From Hymenobacter rubidus (GTDB taxonomy: Bacteria; Bacteroidota; Bacteroidia; Cytophagales; Hymenobacteraceae), in NCBI RefSeq assembly GCF_016734815.1, contig NZ_JAERQF010000007.1:121599-185598 (forward strand): a stretch of DNA of 64,000 nt. The letters run 5' to 3'. Of this stretch, positions 39,921-48,848 are shown in pieces. The notes under the pieces were generated by a model. That model made no database searches, had not been told where the DNA came from, and saw only the letters and a list, made by a program, of their open reading frames with translations. Made by a program: the position numbers and the translations under genes. Position 1 is the stretch's first letter. Each line of letters starts with the position of its first letter.

Positions 39921-40676
39921 ATGAAACGGTACTGTCTGCTCGGGCTACTTGCCTCGCCTCTTGGGCTTTGCGCCCAGCCTCGTACTGTTCCAAAGCCCCA
40001 GACGTCGGCATGGCGCTTTGCTTTGCCGGTGGCGACCTCGGGCCGGGTGACGTACCGCGACACGGCTTATGCGCCGGGCGTTTCGGCCAAACAGCTGCTC
40101 GATGCCGCCTACGACACCTTTGCCCGGAACCTGCTTTACTTCGATTACCCGCTCACGCCAGCGGATACGCTGGGCATGCCGCGCCCGCACGAACCAGCTG
40201 CGCCCGGCGAAACCATCTTTACCGGCTCCGTGCTGGTGTTTGACCCGCAGTCGCCCCCGCCGGTGTACGTGGCGGGGGTGAGTCCTCCGCTCGACCCCAA
40301 GGGCGTCTACCCGATGCTCCGGTACGCCGTTTTCACGCTCCGGCTCAGGGCCGAGGAAGGCATTTGCATCATCTCCATCACCGACCTGCGGCTGCGCAGC
40401 ATCCCTTTCGACCACCAAATGAAGCGGATGCTGGCTCAATACCCACAGAAATCTGGCGCGGCTCCGCCCCTCACCCACCGGCTACCGGGCCAGGCAGTTG
40501 AGGCGTTGTATGCCCGTTGGCTGTCCAATGCAATACCCCGCAAATCGGCGCCTGCCAAATCCGCTCATTCTGCCGCACCCACCGAAGCCGAGGTCCGCCG
40601 CCTCGATGAGACCATGCGGAGCACCGCTTACCTGCTGCGAAAACAGATGCAGGCCCAAGCTCCCAAGCCGCATTAA
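39921..40676 (+). CDS. Secreted hypothetical protein, DUF4468-like
   Basis: About 251 residues with a signal peptide (MKRYCLLGLLASPLGLCAQ). The segment RVTYRDTAYAPGVSAKQLLDAAYDTFARNLL, read in parts, resembles the start of DUF4468 domains (a TBP-like fold in secreted Bacteroidota proteins); the beta section YAVFTLRLRAEEG and FDHQMKRML fit loosely. The C-terminal third is helical and basic. The start could be 39894 or 39918; 39921 gives the cleanest signal. The function is unknown. Confidence 0.6.
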   Translation: MKRYCLLGLLASPLGLCAQPRTVPKPQTSAWRFALPVATSGRVTYRDTAYAPGVSAKQLLDAAYDTFARNLLYFDYPLTPADTLGMPRPHEPAAPGETIFTGSVLVFDPQSPPPVYVAGVSPPLDPKGVYPMLRYAVFTLRLRAEEGICIISITDLRLRSIPFDHQMKRMLAQYPQKSGAAPPLTHRLPGQAVEALYARWLSNAIPRKSAPAKSAHSAAPTEAEVRRLDETMRSTAYLLRKQMQAQAPKPH

Positions 40677-40705
40677 ATGCGGGGTGACGTTTTTGCAGCT
40701 GCAAC

Positions 40706-41416
40706 TTATTCGCCCTGGCCCAGCGCATTTATGGCCGCTTGCACCGCCTCGGCACGGTAGGCGGGCGCGGTACCAGGTGCTTTCAGCAAGCGCAGCAGGT
40801 GCTGGTACTTTCGGCGTCCTTCGGCCAGCATTTGCTCGCTCACTTCAATGGTAAACACTCCGAAGGGCTCGTTTTTCTGGACGCCTACCAGTAAAAATCG
40901 GTCGGCACTCAAGGCGTCGGTGTAGAAGGCAGCCTGGCGGTCGTAGTCGTAGGCCGAGCACTGCCAGAGGAAGTGGTCGGCATCGCGGGCGTTGGTGGTT
41001 TTGAAGTCGATGATGGTAAAGGGCTGGTCGGGCTGGTTCACCACCAGGTCGGCGCGCAGCTTGCAGAAGGTTTCGGTCTGGGGTTCCGTGAACAGGACGC
41101 TCATTTCGGGCTGGCCCTGCTCTAGCAGCTCGGCCAGGCGGGCGTTGAGCTTCACGCCTTCCACCAGCCACCAGACCAAGGTATCGTTCAGGCCGGGCTG
41201 GCCGGCTACGTAGTCGGCCGGCTCGAGCAGGGCCGTGTGGAAAGCGGTGCCAAAGCTGAGCGCGCCCTCGTTCGATGTCGATTGGGTTCGTGGGGGCCGG
41301 CCGTCCAGGGCATCGCGCAGGCGCGAGAGGTCCGAATTGGCCACGGCGGGCAGCGCACGGTAGGTGTCGTAGTCGAGGCGAAGCAGGTCGGGGCGGCGGG
41401 TGGGCGTGGTGGACAT
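40706..41416 (-). CDS. PD-(D/E)XK nuclease-like domain protein (RecE/exonuclease VIII type)
   Basis: 236 residues. The motifs SNEGALSFGTAFHTALLEP (the conserved FG.AFH.LLEP), FCKLRADLVV (catalytic Asp) and FTIIDFKTT (D-x-K) are those of the PDDEXK_12 exonuclease VIII-like family, and QAAFYTDAL follows. RecE-type nucleases resect DNA ends for single-strand annealing and are often in prophages. Here no annealing protein or phage gene is next to it, so a cellular repair or orphan role is possible. Confidence 0.8.
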   Translation of the reverse strand: MSTTPTRRPDLLRLDYDTYRALPAVANSDLSRLRDALDGRPPRTQSTSNEGALSFGTAFHTALLEPADYVAGQPGLNDTLVWWLVEGVKLNARLAELLEQGQPEMSVLFTEPQTETFCKLRADLVVNQPDQPFTIIDFKTTNARDADHFLWQCSAYDYDRQAAFYTDALSADRFLLVGVQKNEPFGVFTIEVSEQMLAEGRRKYQHLLRLLKAPGTAPAYRAEAVQAAINALGQGE

Positions 41417-41582
41417 ATGCCTTTAACAGCAAAACCCCGCATTTGGTGGCGGCGCCCGCCCACCAGCGCCGGGCTGCCCGCTGAATGACAGCAGACAGCC
41501 CGGCGCTTCGTTTTCCAATAACTCGTTGTTTTTCGTGAAATTATCCCTTGCCAGCACCGCCGCAGCAGCCAGCAGCTGGGGG

Positions 41583-42914
41583 CTAATGATTCAGAAAATA
41601 CAAGGCCAGCTTCAGGCGGTTTTCGTTGCGCTTGGGGCCCCCGAGCACCACCCGCTCCGGGCTGGAAGCGGCCGAAGAAACCAGCAGCACCCCGTTGTTA
41701 TCGAGCGTGTGGTTGACCACGGCCTGGCAATAATCGGTGATGGCAAATTCGTAGGAACCGGTATCGAGGCCCGTGAGCTTCGACACGCCGTACTGGTAGG
41801 GAATGCTGACGGTGAGGCCGCTGCTGTTGGCAATGGGCAGGCCCTGCTGGTTGCCCCGTCCGCTCAGGTAGGGCGTGAGGGCGGTGGGCGGGGCCAGGTA
41901 GCGCGTGCTGGAGCCCGGCACCACTTCCAGCGTCAGGCTAGCCTGCACAATGCTCACCAGCGAGCCAAAGCTGCGCAGGTCGTTCAGGTATGGAATTTCG
42001 ACTTTGGTTTGCAGGCCCAACACGCCGTCAATGTAGCTTTCCTGCGCGGTGCGGGCCACGTCGAGGGCTTGCAGCGACGCAGTGAGCGGGGCCAGCAACG
42101 TGCCCGTGCGGTCCACCGTGACTTGGTAGAAATGCTTGGCCCCGGTAGACAGGTCAAAACCGCGGGAAATAACCGTCAACGGGTCGTAGGGCAGGTGCGT
42201 GTAAATAACCAGGCCCCCGCCCTCGGTACTGACCTGACTCCGAATCAGGGAGGCATTGTCGGTGGCGGCGGGCGTTAGCACGAGGCCTGCCAGCCGGTCG
42301 TACAGCTCGGCTTCGGTGGTGAGGCGGCCGGCCTTGCCGGTGGTCAGCAGCTCCTGGCCCAGGGCATCGGCCAGGCGCAGGCGCAGGGTGCGCCGGCTGG
42401 GCTGGGCCTTGAACGGGCGGGCGCTCGGGCCTTGGTTGAGAACAGTTGCATCGTAGCCGAGCTGGCTGAAGGTGTAGTAGGTTTTCGCATCCACCAAGGG
42501 GTCGCGCAGGCGGTGCACTTCCAGGCTTTGCAGCTGCGTGGTGTCGCCGTAGCGGTAGGCATCGGGCTTCAGCACCAGCACCAGCGAATCGAATACTTCG
42601 TCGGCATCGGGCGCGTAGGCCGTGCCCAGTCCCACGCGCACGTAGCTGCGGGCCATGATGGTGCCCAGGCGCGGGTCGTGGTAGCGGCCCACCAGCAGGT
42701 TGTCGCCCGAGGAGGTAGCCACCGAGTCGTGCCACACCGTGGCCAGCCGCACCGTGAACGTGTCCACGTAGTAGGCATTGCTGCCCGTGCTGGTAGCGGG
42801 CACGCCCACCGTGATGTTGCCCACGGGGTCGCAGGCGGTGGCGGCCAGGGCCAGCAGCAGGCCCACCGCCCAGCGCCATCCGGTCCCCAGGTAGGCCGGG
42901 CAAGCGGGCCGCAT
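41583..42914 (-). CDS. DUF4270 family lipoprotein
   Basis: 443 residues. The lipoprotein signal (WAVGLLLALAATAC, Cys near residue 28) is followed by DPVGNITVGVP and YYVDTFTVRLATVWHDSV, the typical opening of DUF4270 domains, with GRYHDPRLGTIMARSYV next. DUF4270 proteins are surface lipoproteins of Bacteroidota with unknown roles. The frame continues upstream over the end of the Kelch gene; ATG 42914 is chosen because it starts the lipoprotein signal. The 31-bp gap and order show co-transcription with the Kelch lipoprotein. Confidence 0.82.
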   Translation of the reverse strand: MRPACPAYLGTGWRWAVGLLLALAATACDPVGNITVGVPATSTGSNAYYVDTFTVRLATVWHDSVATSSGDNLLVGRYHDPRLGTIMARSYVRVGLGTAYAPDADEVFDSLVLVLKPDAYRYGDTTQLQSLEVHRLRDPLVDAKTYYTFSQLGYDATVLNQGPSARPFKAQPSRRTLRLRLADALGQELLTTGKAGRLTTEAELYDRLAGLVLTPAATDNASLIRSQVSTEGGGLVIYTHLPYDPLTVISRGFDLSTGAKHFYQVTVDRTGTLLAPLTASLQALDVARTAQESYIDGVLGLQTKVEIPYLNDLRSFGSLVSIVQASLTLEVVPGSSTRYLAPPTALTPYLSGRGNQQGLPIANSSGLTVSIPYQYGVSKLTGLDTGSYEFAITDYCQAVVNHTLDNNGVLLVSSAASSPERVVLGGPKRNENRLKLALYFLNH

Positions 42915-42945
42915 CTCGTCGGAAGCGGCCCCTCGAAGCGGGCGC

Positions 42946-43944
42946 TTAGTCCACATCGGCATCGGGCTCAAGCTCCCAGAGGTCGTCGTAGCGGGTGCTG
43001 CCGCTGGCGCCCAAGGCGATGTAGCCGTAGGTGCCTAGGCCAAACGCGACGGCCGCCGTCCGCGACGAGCCCCCGAAATCCGTTTTCTGGTACCAGTTGT
43101 CGTCCGACGGGCTGTAGGCCCAGCAGTTGCCCAGCTGCGTGTCTTTGGTGCCCAGGGCCACGTAGCCCATGTTGCCGATGTTGAACGCCACGCCATTGGT
43201 GCGCGGCACGGCGCTGAAGTCGAAGCCATCGCCGTTGGTGGCGGTGCCTTCCAGCTTGCGGTGCTCGGTCCAGGTTTCGGTGCCGGGGTTGTAGCTCCAG
43301 TTGTCGGTTTCGTAGGTGCCGTTGTCGAGGCCGGTGCAGATATACCCCTCGTTATTCACCACAAAAGCCACGGCGCCCATGCGCTTATTGCCCCCGAAGC
43401 TGGGTTTTTGCGTCCAGGTATTGGCGAGCGGGTCGAACTGCCAGAAGTCCTTTTTGTAGTTGCCGTCGTAGCCCGTGCCCACGTAGCCTTTGTCGTTGAG
43501 GCCAAAGGCCACGGCACTGTAGCGGGCGGTGCCGCCAAAGTCGGCCTTCTGAGTCCAGACATTGGTGGCGGGGTCGTACTCCCAGAAGTCCTTCAGGCGG
43601 TTCAGGCCGTCGTAGCCGGTGCCCACGTAGCCTTTGCCGTTGGCCGCAAAGGCCACCGCGTTGTAGCGGCCCACGCCCGGAAACGAAGCCCGCTGCTTCC
43701 ATGTATTGGTGCCGGGCGTGTATTCCCAGAAATCCGTGTACTTGTCGGTGCCATCGGTGCCGAGGCCCACGTAGGCTTTGCCGTTCAGCACGAAGCTCAC
43801 GGCGCCACTCCGGGCCAGGCCTTCAAACTGCGAGCGACTGTACCAGGCCCCCACCACGTAGTCAATGGTCGTAGAATCTTTGGTGCAGCTGTTCAAACTG
43901 GCCAAAATCAGCAGCAATACTGCCAGTAAGCGTGTTTTTTTCAT
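42946..43944 (-). CDS. Kelch-repeat beta-propeller lipoprotein
   Basis: 332 residues. Lipoprotein signal LLAVLLLILASLNSC. About six repeats of about 45-50 residues with the Kelch pattern, each with a GKGYVGTGYDG-like strand and a DFWEYDPATNVWTQKADFGG-like strand, make one beta-propeller. It probably sits on the outer membrane and binds a protein or glycan. Co-transcribed with the downstream DUF4270 lipoprotein, with which it may form a surface complex (inference). Confidence 0.85.
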   Translation of the reverse strand: MKKTRLLAVLLLILASLNSCTKDSTTIDYVVGAWYSRSQFEGLARSGAVSFVLNGKAYVGLGTDGTDKYTDFWEYTPGTNTWKQRASFPGVGRYNAVAFAANGKGYVGTGYDGLNRLKDFWEYDPATNVWTQKADFGGTARYSAVAFGLNDKGYVGTGYDGNYKKDFWQFDPLANTWTQKPSFGGNKRMGAVAFVVNNEGYICTGLDNGTYETDNWSYNPGTETWTEHRKLEGTATNGDGFDFSAVPRTNGVAFNIGNMGYVALGTKDTQLGNCWAYSPSDDNWYQKTDFGGSSRTAAVAFGLGTYGYIALGASGSTRYDDLWELEPDADVD

Positions 43945-44162
43945 AGGAAGATGAATGGTGTTGTATGCCTGAAAGAGGCCTTTCCCGCGAAGTCTGGTTG
44001 CAAACCCGTCCTGCCGACCGCCTCTATTTCATCCCAAACCACGTTTCCAGCCCCCTCAACCGGCAACTAACATCGACCAATCTCCCATCTTCCTAGCCGA
44101 CTTCCGGTTCCTGGCGTACTGCCTTCCCAAGCAACTGTACCACTTCATTATTCCCTCATTCC

Positions 44163-44579
44163 ATGTGGATTCCCTACGCCCTGCTCTCGGCCTTCTTCGC
44201 CGCTCTGACCGCCATTTTTGCCAAAATCGGCATCAAAGGCGTTGATTCCGATTTGGCTACGGCCATTCGCACGGTCGTGATTCTGCTGCTGGCCTGGGGC
44301 ATTGCCATTGCCCGCGGCGCCACGGCGGGGCTGCCGGCGCTCACGCAACGCACCTGGCTTTTTCTGGTGTTGTCGGGCCTGGCCACGGGCGCCTCATGGC
44401 TGTGCTACTTCCGCGCCCTCAAGCTGGGGCCGGTCAGTAAAGTGGCTCCCGTCGATAAGCTGAGCGTCGCGCTGTCGCTGTTGCTGGCCGTGGTGTTTCT
44501 GGGCGAAACCCTTTCGGTGCGCGGCGCGCTGGGCGCGGGCCTTATTCTGGCCGGCACGGTGGTGTTGGTGTGGGCCTAA
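44163..44579 (+). CDS. EamA family transporter, single domain
   Basis: 138 residues with about five hydrophobic segments. The start MWIPYALLSAFFAALTAIF and the KLGPVSKVAPVDKLSVALS stretch are characteristic of half-length EamA/DMT proteins (YcxC-type), which probably dimerise. The substrate is unknown. It is divergent from the Kelch gene and ends 60 bp before argH, which converges on it. Confidence 0.85.
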   Translation: MWIPYALLSAFFAALTAIFAKIGIKGVDSDLATAIRTVVILLLAWGIAIARGATAGLPALTQRTWLFLVLSGLATGASWLCYFRALKLGPVSKVAPVDKLSVALSLLLAVVFLGETLSVRGALGAGLILAGTVVLVWA

Positions 44580-44587
44580 ACCTAAAA

Positions 44588-44619
44588 AGCGGGCGACTTG
44601 GAATGCCAAGCCGCCCGCT
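44588..44619 (-). terminator. Terminator downstream of argH
   Basis: A stem of AGCGGGCG-CTTGG with its complement, one bulged base on each side, AATG loop. On the minus strand it is followed by TTTTTAGG. It separates convergent argH and the EamA gene. Confidence 0.75.
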
Positions 44620-44638
44620 GCCTGGTGCCCACCGTTGG

Positions 44639-45952
44639 TTATGCTTCCGATGGTTTAAACAGCGGGCTCTGGTCTTTCCAACGTGCTGCCTTGGCCGCAA
44701 TTTCGACCAGCCCCAGATTGTGCACGCTGCCTAAGTGCGTGGTTCGAAATTCGCGGTGCGGCACGTAGCTGCCGTCTTCCACGGCGCGGCCTACCTGCTG
44801 GTAAGCATCACGAAACGGAACCCCGGCAATGATGAGCTGATTGATATTCTCGACGGAGAAAATCGGGTCGTATTTCGCCTGCTCAATCACGCCGGGTTTA
44901 ATCTTGATTTCGGGCAGCGCAAACAGCAGCATATCCAGCAGGTCGGCAAACTGCACCATGGGCCCAAACAGCAGCTCCTTCAGCAGCTGAAAGTCGCGGT
45001 GGTAGCCGCTAGGCAGGTTGCTGGTAGCCAACATGATGTCATTGGGCAGCGCCTGCAGGCGGTTGGCGTGGCCGCGCACCAGCTCAAACACATCGGGGTT
45101 TTTCTTGTGCGGCATAATGCTGGAGCCCGTGGTGAACTCCTTCGGCAGCGTCACAAAACCCAAATCCTGGCTGTTGTACATCACCAAATCATACGCCAGC
45201 TTGCCCAGCGTGCCCGCGGCGCCCGCAATGGCGAAGGCCAGGGTTTTCTCGGTTTTGCCGCGCAGCATTTGGGCACCCACGCTGCTCACGGCCACACTGC
45301 CAAAACCCATCTCGCGGGTGGTCATCTCGCGGTCGATGGGGAAGCTGCTGCCAAAGCCCGCGCCCGAACCCAGCGGGTTTTGGTCGGCTACCTTGTGCGC
45401 CGCCTCAAACAACGCCAGGTCCAGCAGCAAATGCTCGGCATAAGCCGAAAACCACAGCCCAAAACTGCTCGGCATGGCCGCCTGAAAGTGCGTATAGCCC
45501 GGCAGCAGGTCGTTTTTGTGCGTTTCGGCCTTTTGCAGCATCACCTCGGCCAGCGCCAGCATCTGGGCTGCTGTGCGCTCGGCATAGTCCTTTATAAACA
45601 GCTGAATAGCCGTCAGTACCTGGTCGTTGCGCGAGCGGGCCGTGTGGATTTTCTTGCCTGCGTCGCCAAATTTTTCGGTGAGGTAATACTCAATCTTGGA
45701 GTGCACGTCCTCAAACTCCTCGCCGATGGTGAATGTACCGGCCTCAATCTCAGCGGCCAGTTCATCCAGCCCCCGCTGCAGCTGCTGGTTTTCGGCTTCG
45801 CTCAGCAGTCCAACCTTCGCCAGCATGTTGGCTTGCGCCTTGGAAGCCTGCACGTCGAACTTGGCCAGATAAAGGTCCAGTTCCCGGTCGTGCCCCACGG
45901 TGAACTGCTCGATTTTCTTATCAACGGCAATGCCTTTCTCCCAGATTTTCAT
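44639..45952 (-). CDS. argH: Argininosuccinate lyase
   Basis: 437 residues. It splits argininosuccinate into arginine and fumarate, the last step of the pathway. The fumarase-superfamily signature GSSIMPHKKNPDVFE is complete, with the catalytic Ser in the GSS loop. HTARSRNDQ and GYTHFQAAMP are also present. ATG 45952 (MKIWEKGIAVDKKIEQF) matches the family; a long in-frame extension to 46144 overlaps the divergent gene and is rejected. It stands apart from the other arg genes, with its own possible promoter. Confidence 0.95.
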   Translation of the reverse strand: MKIWEKGIAVDKKIEQFTVGHDRELDLYLAKFDVQASKAQANMLAKVGLLSEAENQQLQRGLDELAAEIEAGTFTIGEEFEDVHSKIEYYLTEKFGDAGKKIHTARSRNDQVLTAIQLFIKDYAERTAAQMLALAEVMLQKAETHKNDLLPGYTHFQAAMPSSFGLWFSAYAEHLLLDLALFEAAHKVADQNPLGSGAGFGSSFPIDREMTTREMGFGSVAVSSVGAQMLRGKTEKTLAFAIAGAAGTLGKLAYDLVMYNSQDLGFVTLPKEFTTGSSIMPHKKNPDVFELVRGHANRLQALPNDIMLATSNLPSGYHRDFQLLKELLFGPMVQFADLLDMLLFALPEIKIKPGVIEQAKYDPIFSVENINQLIIAGVPFRDAYQQVGRAVEDGSYVPHREFRTTHLGSVHNLGLVEIAAKAARWKDQSPLFKPSEA

Positions 45953-45957
45953 GCCGG

Positions 45958-45965
45958 CAAAGGTA
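45958..45965 (-). promoter_or_regulatory. Candidate -7 box for argH
   Basis: The minus strand reads TACCTTTG, an exact TAnnTTTG, ending 5 bp before the ATG. The mRNA would be nearly leaderless. Confidence 0.4.
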
Positions 45966-46086
45966 GCGCCGCCTCTTTCAGTTGCCCATAAGCACGCCGC
46001 CCAGCACCTGTGTGAGCCTGCAAAACTTGGCGCAAATGCCCCGCAACTTGCCGCGTTTATCCAGCCCATCGGCCCTGGCCAAGCAC

Positions 46087-46094
46087 TACATTTG
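46087..46094 (+). promoter_or_regulatory. Candidate -7 box for the VOC gene
   Basis: TACATTTG matches TAnnTTTG and lies 24 bp before the ATG at 46119. No -33 TTG at the expected distance. Confidence 0.35.
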
Positions 46095-46118
46095 GCCAAA
46101 CTTGCCCCAAAGAAAGCC

Positions 46119-46583
46119 ATGCAGAAAATCACCACCTTCCTCACCTACGTCGACCAGGCCGATGCCGCCACCAAGCTCTACACCAGCCTTTTTAAGGATT
46201 CCGCCATCCTCAACACCACTTATTACGCGGAAGGCGCTCACCTGCCCGTCGGCAGCGTGATGACCGTTGAGTTCGAGCTGGCCGGCCAGCGCTACGTGGC
46301 CATGAACGGTGGCCCACACTTCACTTTCACCGATGGCATTTCGCTGGCGGTGAGTTGCAACAGCCAGGCAGAAATTGACGAATTGTGGAATAAGCTCACC
46401 GCCAACGGCGGGCAGCCGGGCCAATGCGGCTGGCTCAAAGACCCGTTTGGCGTGTCGTGGCAAATCACCCCAGCCAACCTTGGCCAGTTGCTGCGCAGCG
46501 ACGACCCCGCGCGCGCTAAAAGCAAAATCGCGGCCCTAATGAAAATGCGCAAAATCGAAATCAGCGCGCTGGAACAGGCCTGA
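46119..46583 (+). CDS. VOC family protein (PhnB/3-demethylubiquinone-type)
   Basis: 154 residues, a single vicinal-oxygen-chelate unit: QKITTFLTYVDQADAATKLYTSLF opens the fold (in parts), then RYVAMNGGPHFTFTDGISLAVSC and DPFGVSWQITP. This is the PhnB-like 3-dmu-9_3-mt family, often of unknown function and not true methyltransferases. ATG 46119 (MQKITTFLTY) is the family start. It converges with the deacylase gene with only 2 bp between stops. Confidence 0.88.
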   Translation: MQKITTFLTYVDQADAATKLYTSLFKDSAILNTTYYAEGAHLPVGSVMTVEFELAGQRYVAMNGGPHFTFTDGISLAVSCNSQAEIDELWNKLTANGGQPGQCGWLKDPFGVSWQITPANLGQLLRSDDPARAKSKIAALMKMRKIEISALEQA

Positions 46584-46585
46584 GC

Positions 46586-47653
46586 CTACGGCGCCAGCCC
46601 GCTTAATAGTTCGATATAATCCCGAATGCCCGCTCGAATTTCACTCACCAGAATAAATTCATCTGGCGTATGTGAGCGGGCACTTTCGCCCGGCCCCATT
46701 TTCAGGGTTTCAAACGGCATCATCGACTGGTCCGACAGCGTCGGCGAGCCGTAAGTTGCCTTTCCCATGGCCAATCCTTTGCGTATCAGCGGATGGTTTT
46801 CGCTGATGCGCGAGGAGTTTAAATGCGTTGAGCGCGGCACAATTTCCGACTGCAATTTGCTGCGCAGAAAATCGACAATTTCCTGGTTCTGATACAGCTC
46901 ATTCGTCCGCACGTCAATCACAAACTGACAGCGGTCGGGCACCACGTTGTGTTGCGTGCCGGCGCTTATCTGCGTCACCGTCGTTTTCACGGGCCCCAGC
47001 AGTGGCGACACCGCCGGAAACTGAAATTGCCGCAGCCATTGAATATCATCCAATGCCTTATACAAGGCATTTTCACCTTCATCGCGGGCAGCGTGCCCCG
47101 TTTTGCCGTGCGCAATAGCGTCCAGCACAATCAGGCCTTTTTCGGCAATGGCGAGGTTCATGCCCGTGGGCTCGCCCACAATACCAAGGTCAATTTTCCC
47201 TAATTCCGGCAATACGCTGCGAATACCGTTTGGGCCAGAAATTTCCTCCTCAGCGGTGATTGCGCAAATTAAATTAAACGCGTTAGGCTTATCCTGCAAA
47301 TACAGAAATGTTGCCAGTAAGCTTACTGCCGAAGCACCTGCGTCGTTGCTTCCCAATCCGGTCAATCTATCGCCTTCCAGCACCGCTCCAAAAGGGTCGT
47401 ATTTCCAACCCGCGCCGGCTTTCACGGTGTCGTGATGCGAGTTGAGCAGGATAGTGGGCTTGTTGGCATCAAATTGCGAGGAAACCGCCCACACATTGTT
47501 CTGCTGGCGCTTTGCCGCCACGCCGTGCGCGACGAGAAACTCCTGAATCAGGGTAGCAGTGGCCGCTTCTTCGCGAGAGAATGAAGGGGTTTGAATAAGC
47601 CGAATTAATAAATCAACGGCTTCGTCGCACAATTGATTTATCAGGTCAGGCAT
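46586..47653 (-). CDS. M20 family deacylase, probable N-acyl-citrulline/ornithine deacetylase
   Basis: 355 residues of the M20 zinc peptidase family. The metal ligands are in LLNSHHDTVKAG, GLGSNDAGASAVS, TAEEEISGPNG (catalytic Glu), GEPTGMNLAIAEKG and the C-terminal SHTPDEFI. It overlaps argB by 13 bp. In Bacteroidota and Xanthomonas-type pathways that carbamoylate acyl-ornithine, the deacylase acts on N-acetyl- or N-succinyl-citrulline. Because argF' of that type is present here, I infer that substrate rather than acetylornithine. Confidence 0.88.
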   Translation of the reverse strand: MPDLINQLCDEAVDLLIRLIQTPSFSREEAATATLIQEFLVAHGVAAKRQQNNVWAVSSQFDANKPTILLNSHHDTVKAGAGWKYDPFGAVLEGDRLTGLGSNDAGASAVSLLATFLYLQDKPNAFNLICAITAEEEISGPNGIRSVLPELGKIDLGIVGEPTGMNLAIAEKGLIVLDAIAHGKTGHAARDEGENALYKALDDIQWLRQFQFPAVSPLLGPVKTTVTQISAGTQHNVVPDRCQFVIDVRTNELYQNQEIVDFLRSKLQSEIVPRSTHLNSSRISENHPLIRKGLAMGKATYGSPTLSDQSMMPFETLKMGPGESARSHTPDEFILVSEIRAGIRDYIELLSGLAP

Positions 47654-48423
47654 AGCGTTGTTTTCAGGTTATCGTTGATGTGCAGCGCGTGCTCAATAAT
47701 TACTTTATCGACGCCAAACTGCAACGCATCAAATGCATTTTCCAATTTCGGCAGCATGCCGTCGGCAATAATTCCGCTTTCTTTTAATTCGGCATAATTC
47801 GCAAGATTGATTGTTGGAATCACCGAATTTTCGTCATGCATATCTATTAACACGCCACGCTTCTCGAAGCAGAAATGCAGCGCTACAGCGTATTGCTTGC
47901 TCAGAGCCTTTGCCACGGAAGCAGCAATGGTATCGGCGTTGGTATTTAATAATTGGCCGTGTCCGTCGTGATTTATCGGGCAGAATACCGGCGTCAGCCC
48001 CAGCGCCAGAAACTGATGAATCAGGTTCGTATTCACGCTGGCTTCGCTCAAATCGCCTACAAAACCATAATCAATTTCGCGCACCGGACGCTTCACGGCC
48101 TGAATAACATTGCCATCGGCACCGCTGAGGCCCAGCGCGTTGACCCCGTGTCGTTGCAGCGCCACCACAATTTGCTTATTGGTTTTGCCGGCGTAGAACA
48201 TGGTTACCAAATCCAGTGTGGCGGCGTCCGTAATGCGGCGGCCATTCACCATGCGCGGGGCAATGCCCAGGCTTTTCATCATTTCGCTGGCGCCTTTGCC
48301 ACCGCCGTGCACGAGAATTTTGGGTCCACTTATTTCGGAAAATAACCGCACGAATTCCAGCAAATCGGATTCGTTGTCAATTATGCCGCCGCCAATTTTA
48401 AATATCTTCAACTCGGGCTTCAT
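47641..48423 (-). CDS. argB: Acetylglutamate kinase (or acylglutamate kinase)
   Basis: 260 residues, amino-acid kinase fold. IFKIGGGIID opens with the phosphate-binding loop, HGGGKGASEMMKSLGI binds the acyl-glutamate, and ALGLSGADGN and the NINADT-like segment NTNADTIAASVAKAL follow. It phosphorylates N-acylglutamate, the second step of arginine synthesis. It is first in a two-gene unit with the deacylase, divergent from the GNAT-argG-argC genes. ATG 48423 is chosen; a few upstream codons also remain open. Confidence 0.92.
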   Translation of the reverse strand: MKPELKIFKIGGGIIDNESDLLEFVRLFSEISGPKILVHGGGKGASEMMKSLGIAPRMVNGRRITDAATLDLVTMFYAGKTNKQIVVALQRHGVNALGLSGADGNVIQAVKRPVREIDYGFVGDLSEASVNTNLIHQFLALGLTPVFCPINHDGHGQLLNTNADTIAASVAKALSKQYAVALHFCFEKRGVLIDMHDENSVIPTINLANYAELKESGIIADGMLPKLENAFDALQFGVDKVIIEHALHINDNLKTTLCLT

Positions 48424-48489
48424 CTCAGCTTCACTAGCGCGCAACCCTCAAGGCCGACAGCGGTTAATTCAAAAATAATGCGGGAAATG

Positions 48490-48520
48490 TTGTGGGCAAA
48501 AGTAGGGCCTTTTACCTTTG
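48490..48520. promoter_or_regulatory. Overlapping divergent promoters of the arginine genes
   Basis: Plus strand: TTG at 48490-48492, a 20-bp spacer, then TACCTTTG at 48513-48520, a good Bacteroidota match. Minus strand: TACTTTTG on bases 48504-48497, reading toward argB. The two overlap, so divergent expression is probably coordinated. The rest of the 425-bp spacer (48424-48848) shows no clear gene. Confidence 0.6.
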
Positions 48521-48848
48521 CGGCAGAATTGAACCACTTGGTTCGCGGCTTCGTTACAGCGCCGAATCGACTTAGTTTCCGCCATGCCCCTCCCCGTTTC
48601 CACGTCTTCGATGCTCCCCACCGCCGCTCGGCTGGGTGTAGCCGGCGTGTGCCAAACGACTTGCGCTCTGGTGCGACGACCCTAGCGGCTTCAGCAGCCG
48701 CATGTTGGCCCCTTGGCCAGCCCTTTTGAGCCGGGCTAGTATCCGCTCTACTTACAGACAGGTTTGGGCTTTAGCAGGAGATTCCCGTATAAACGACGAA
48801 CGGGTTTTCCGGACAGCCACGTATCTATCCCTAAGTTTTTAATAATCA

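Noticed and set aside
41465..41507. 12-bp GC stem as a terminator of the DUF4270 gene
   Set aside because: No T run follows on the minus strand, so termination is not supported; it may just be a short inverted repeat.
44639..46144. Longer argH reading frame
   Set aside because: The extra 64 codons overlap the divergent VOC gene and have no similarity to argininosuccinate lyases; the ATG at 45952 fits.
48478..48729. 83-codon frame upstream of the GNAT gene
   Set aside because: It lies over the divergent promoters, has poor composition and no motif.
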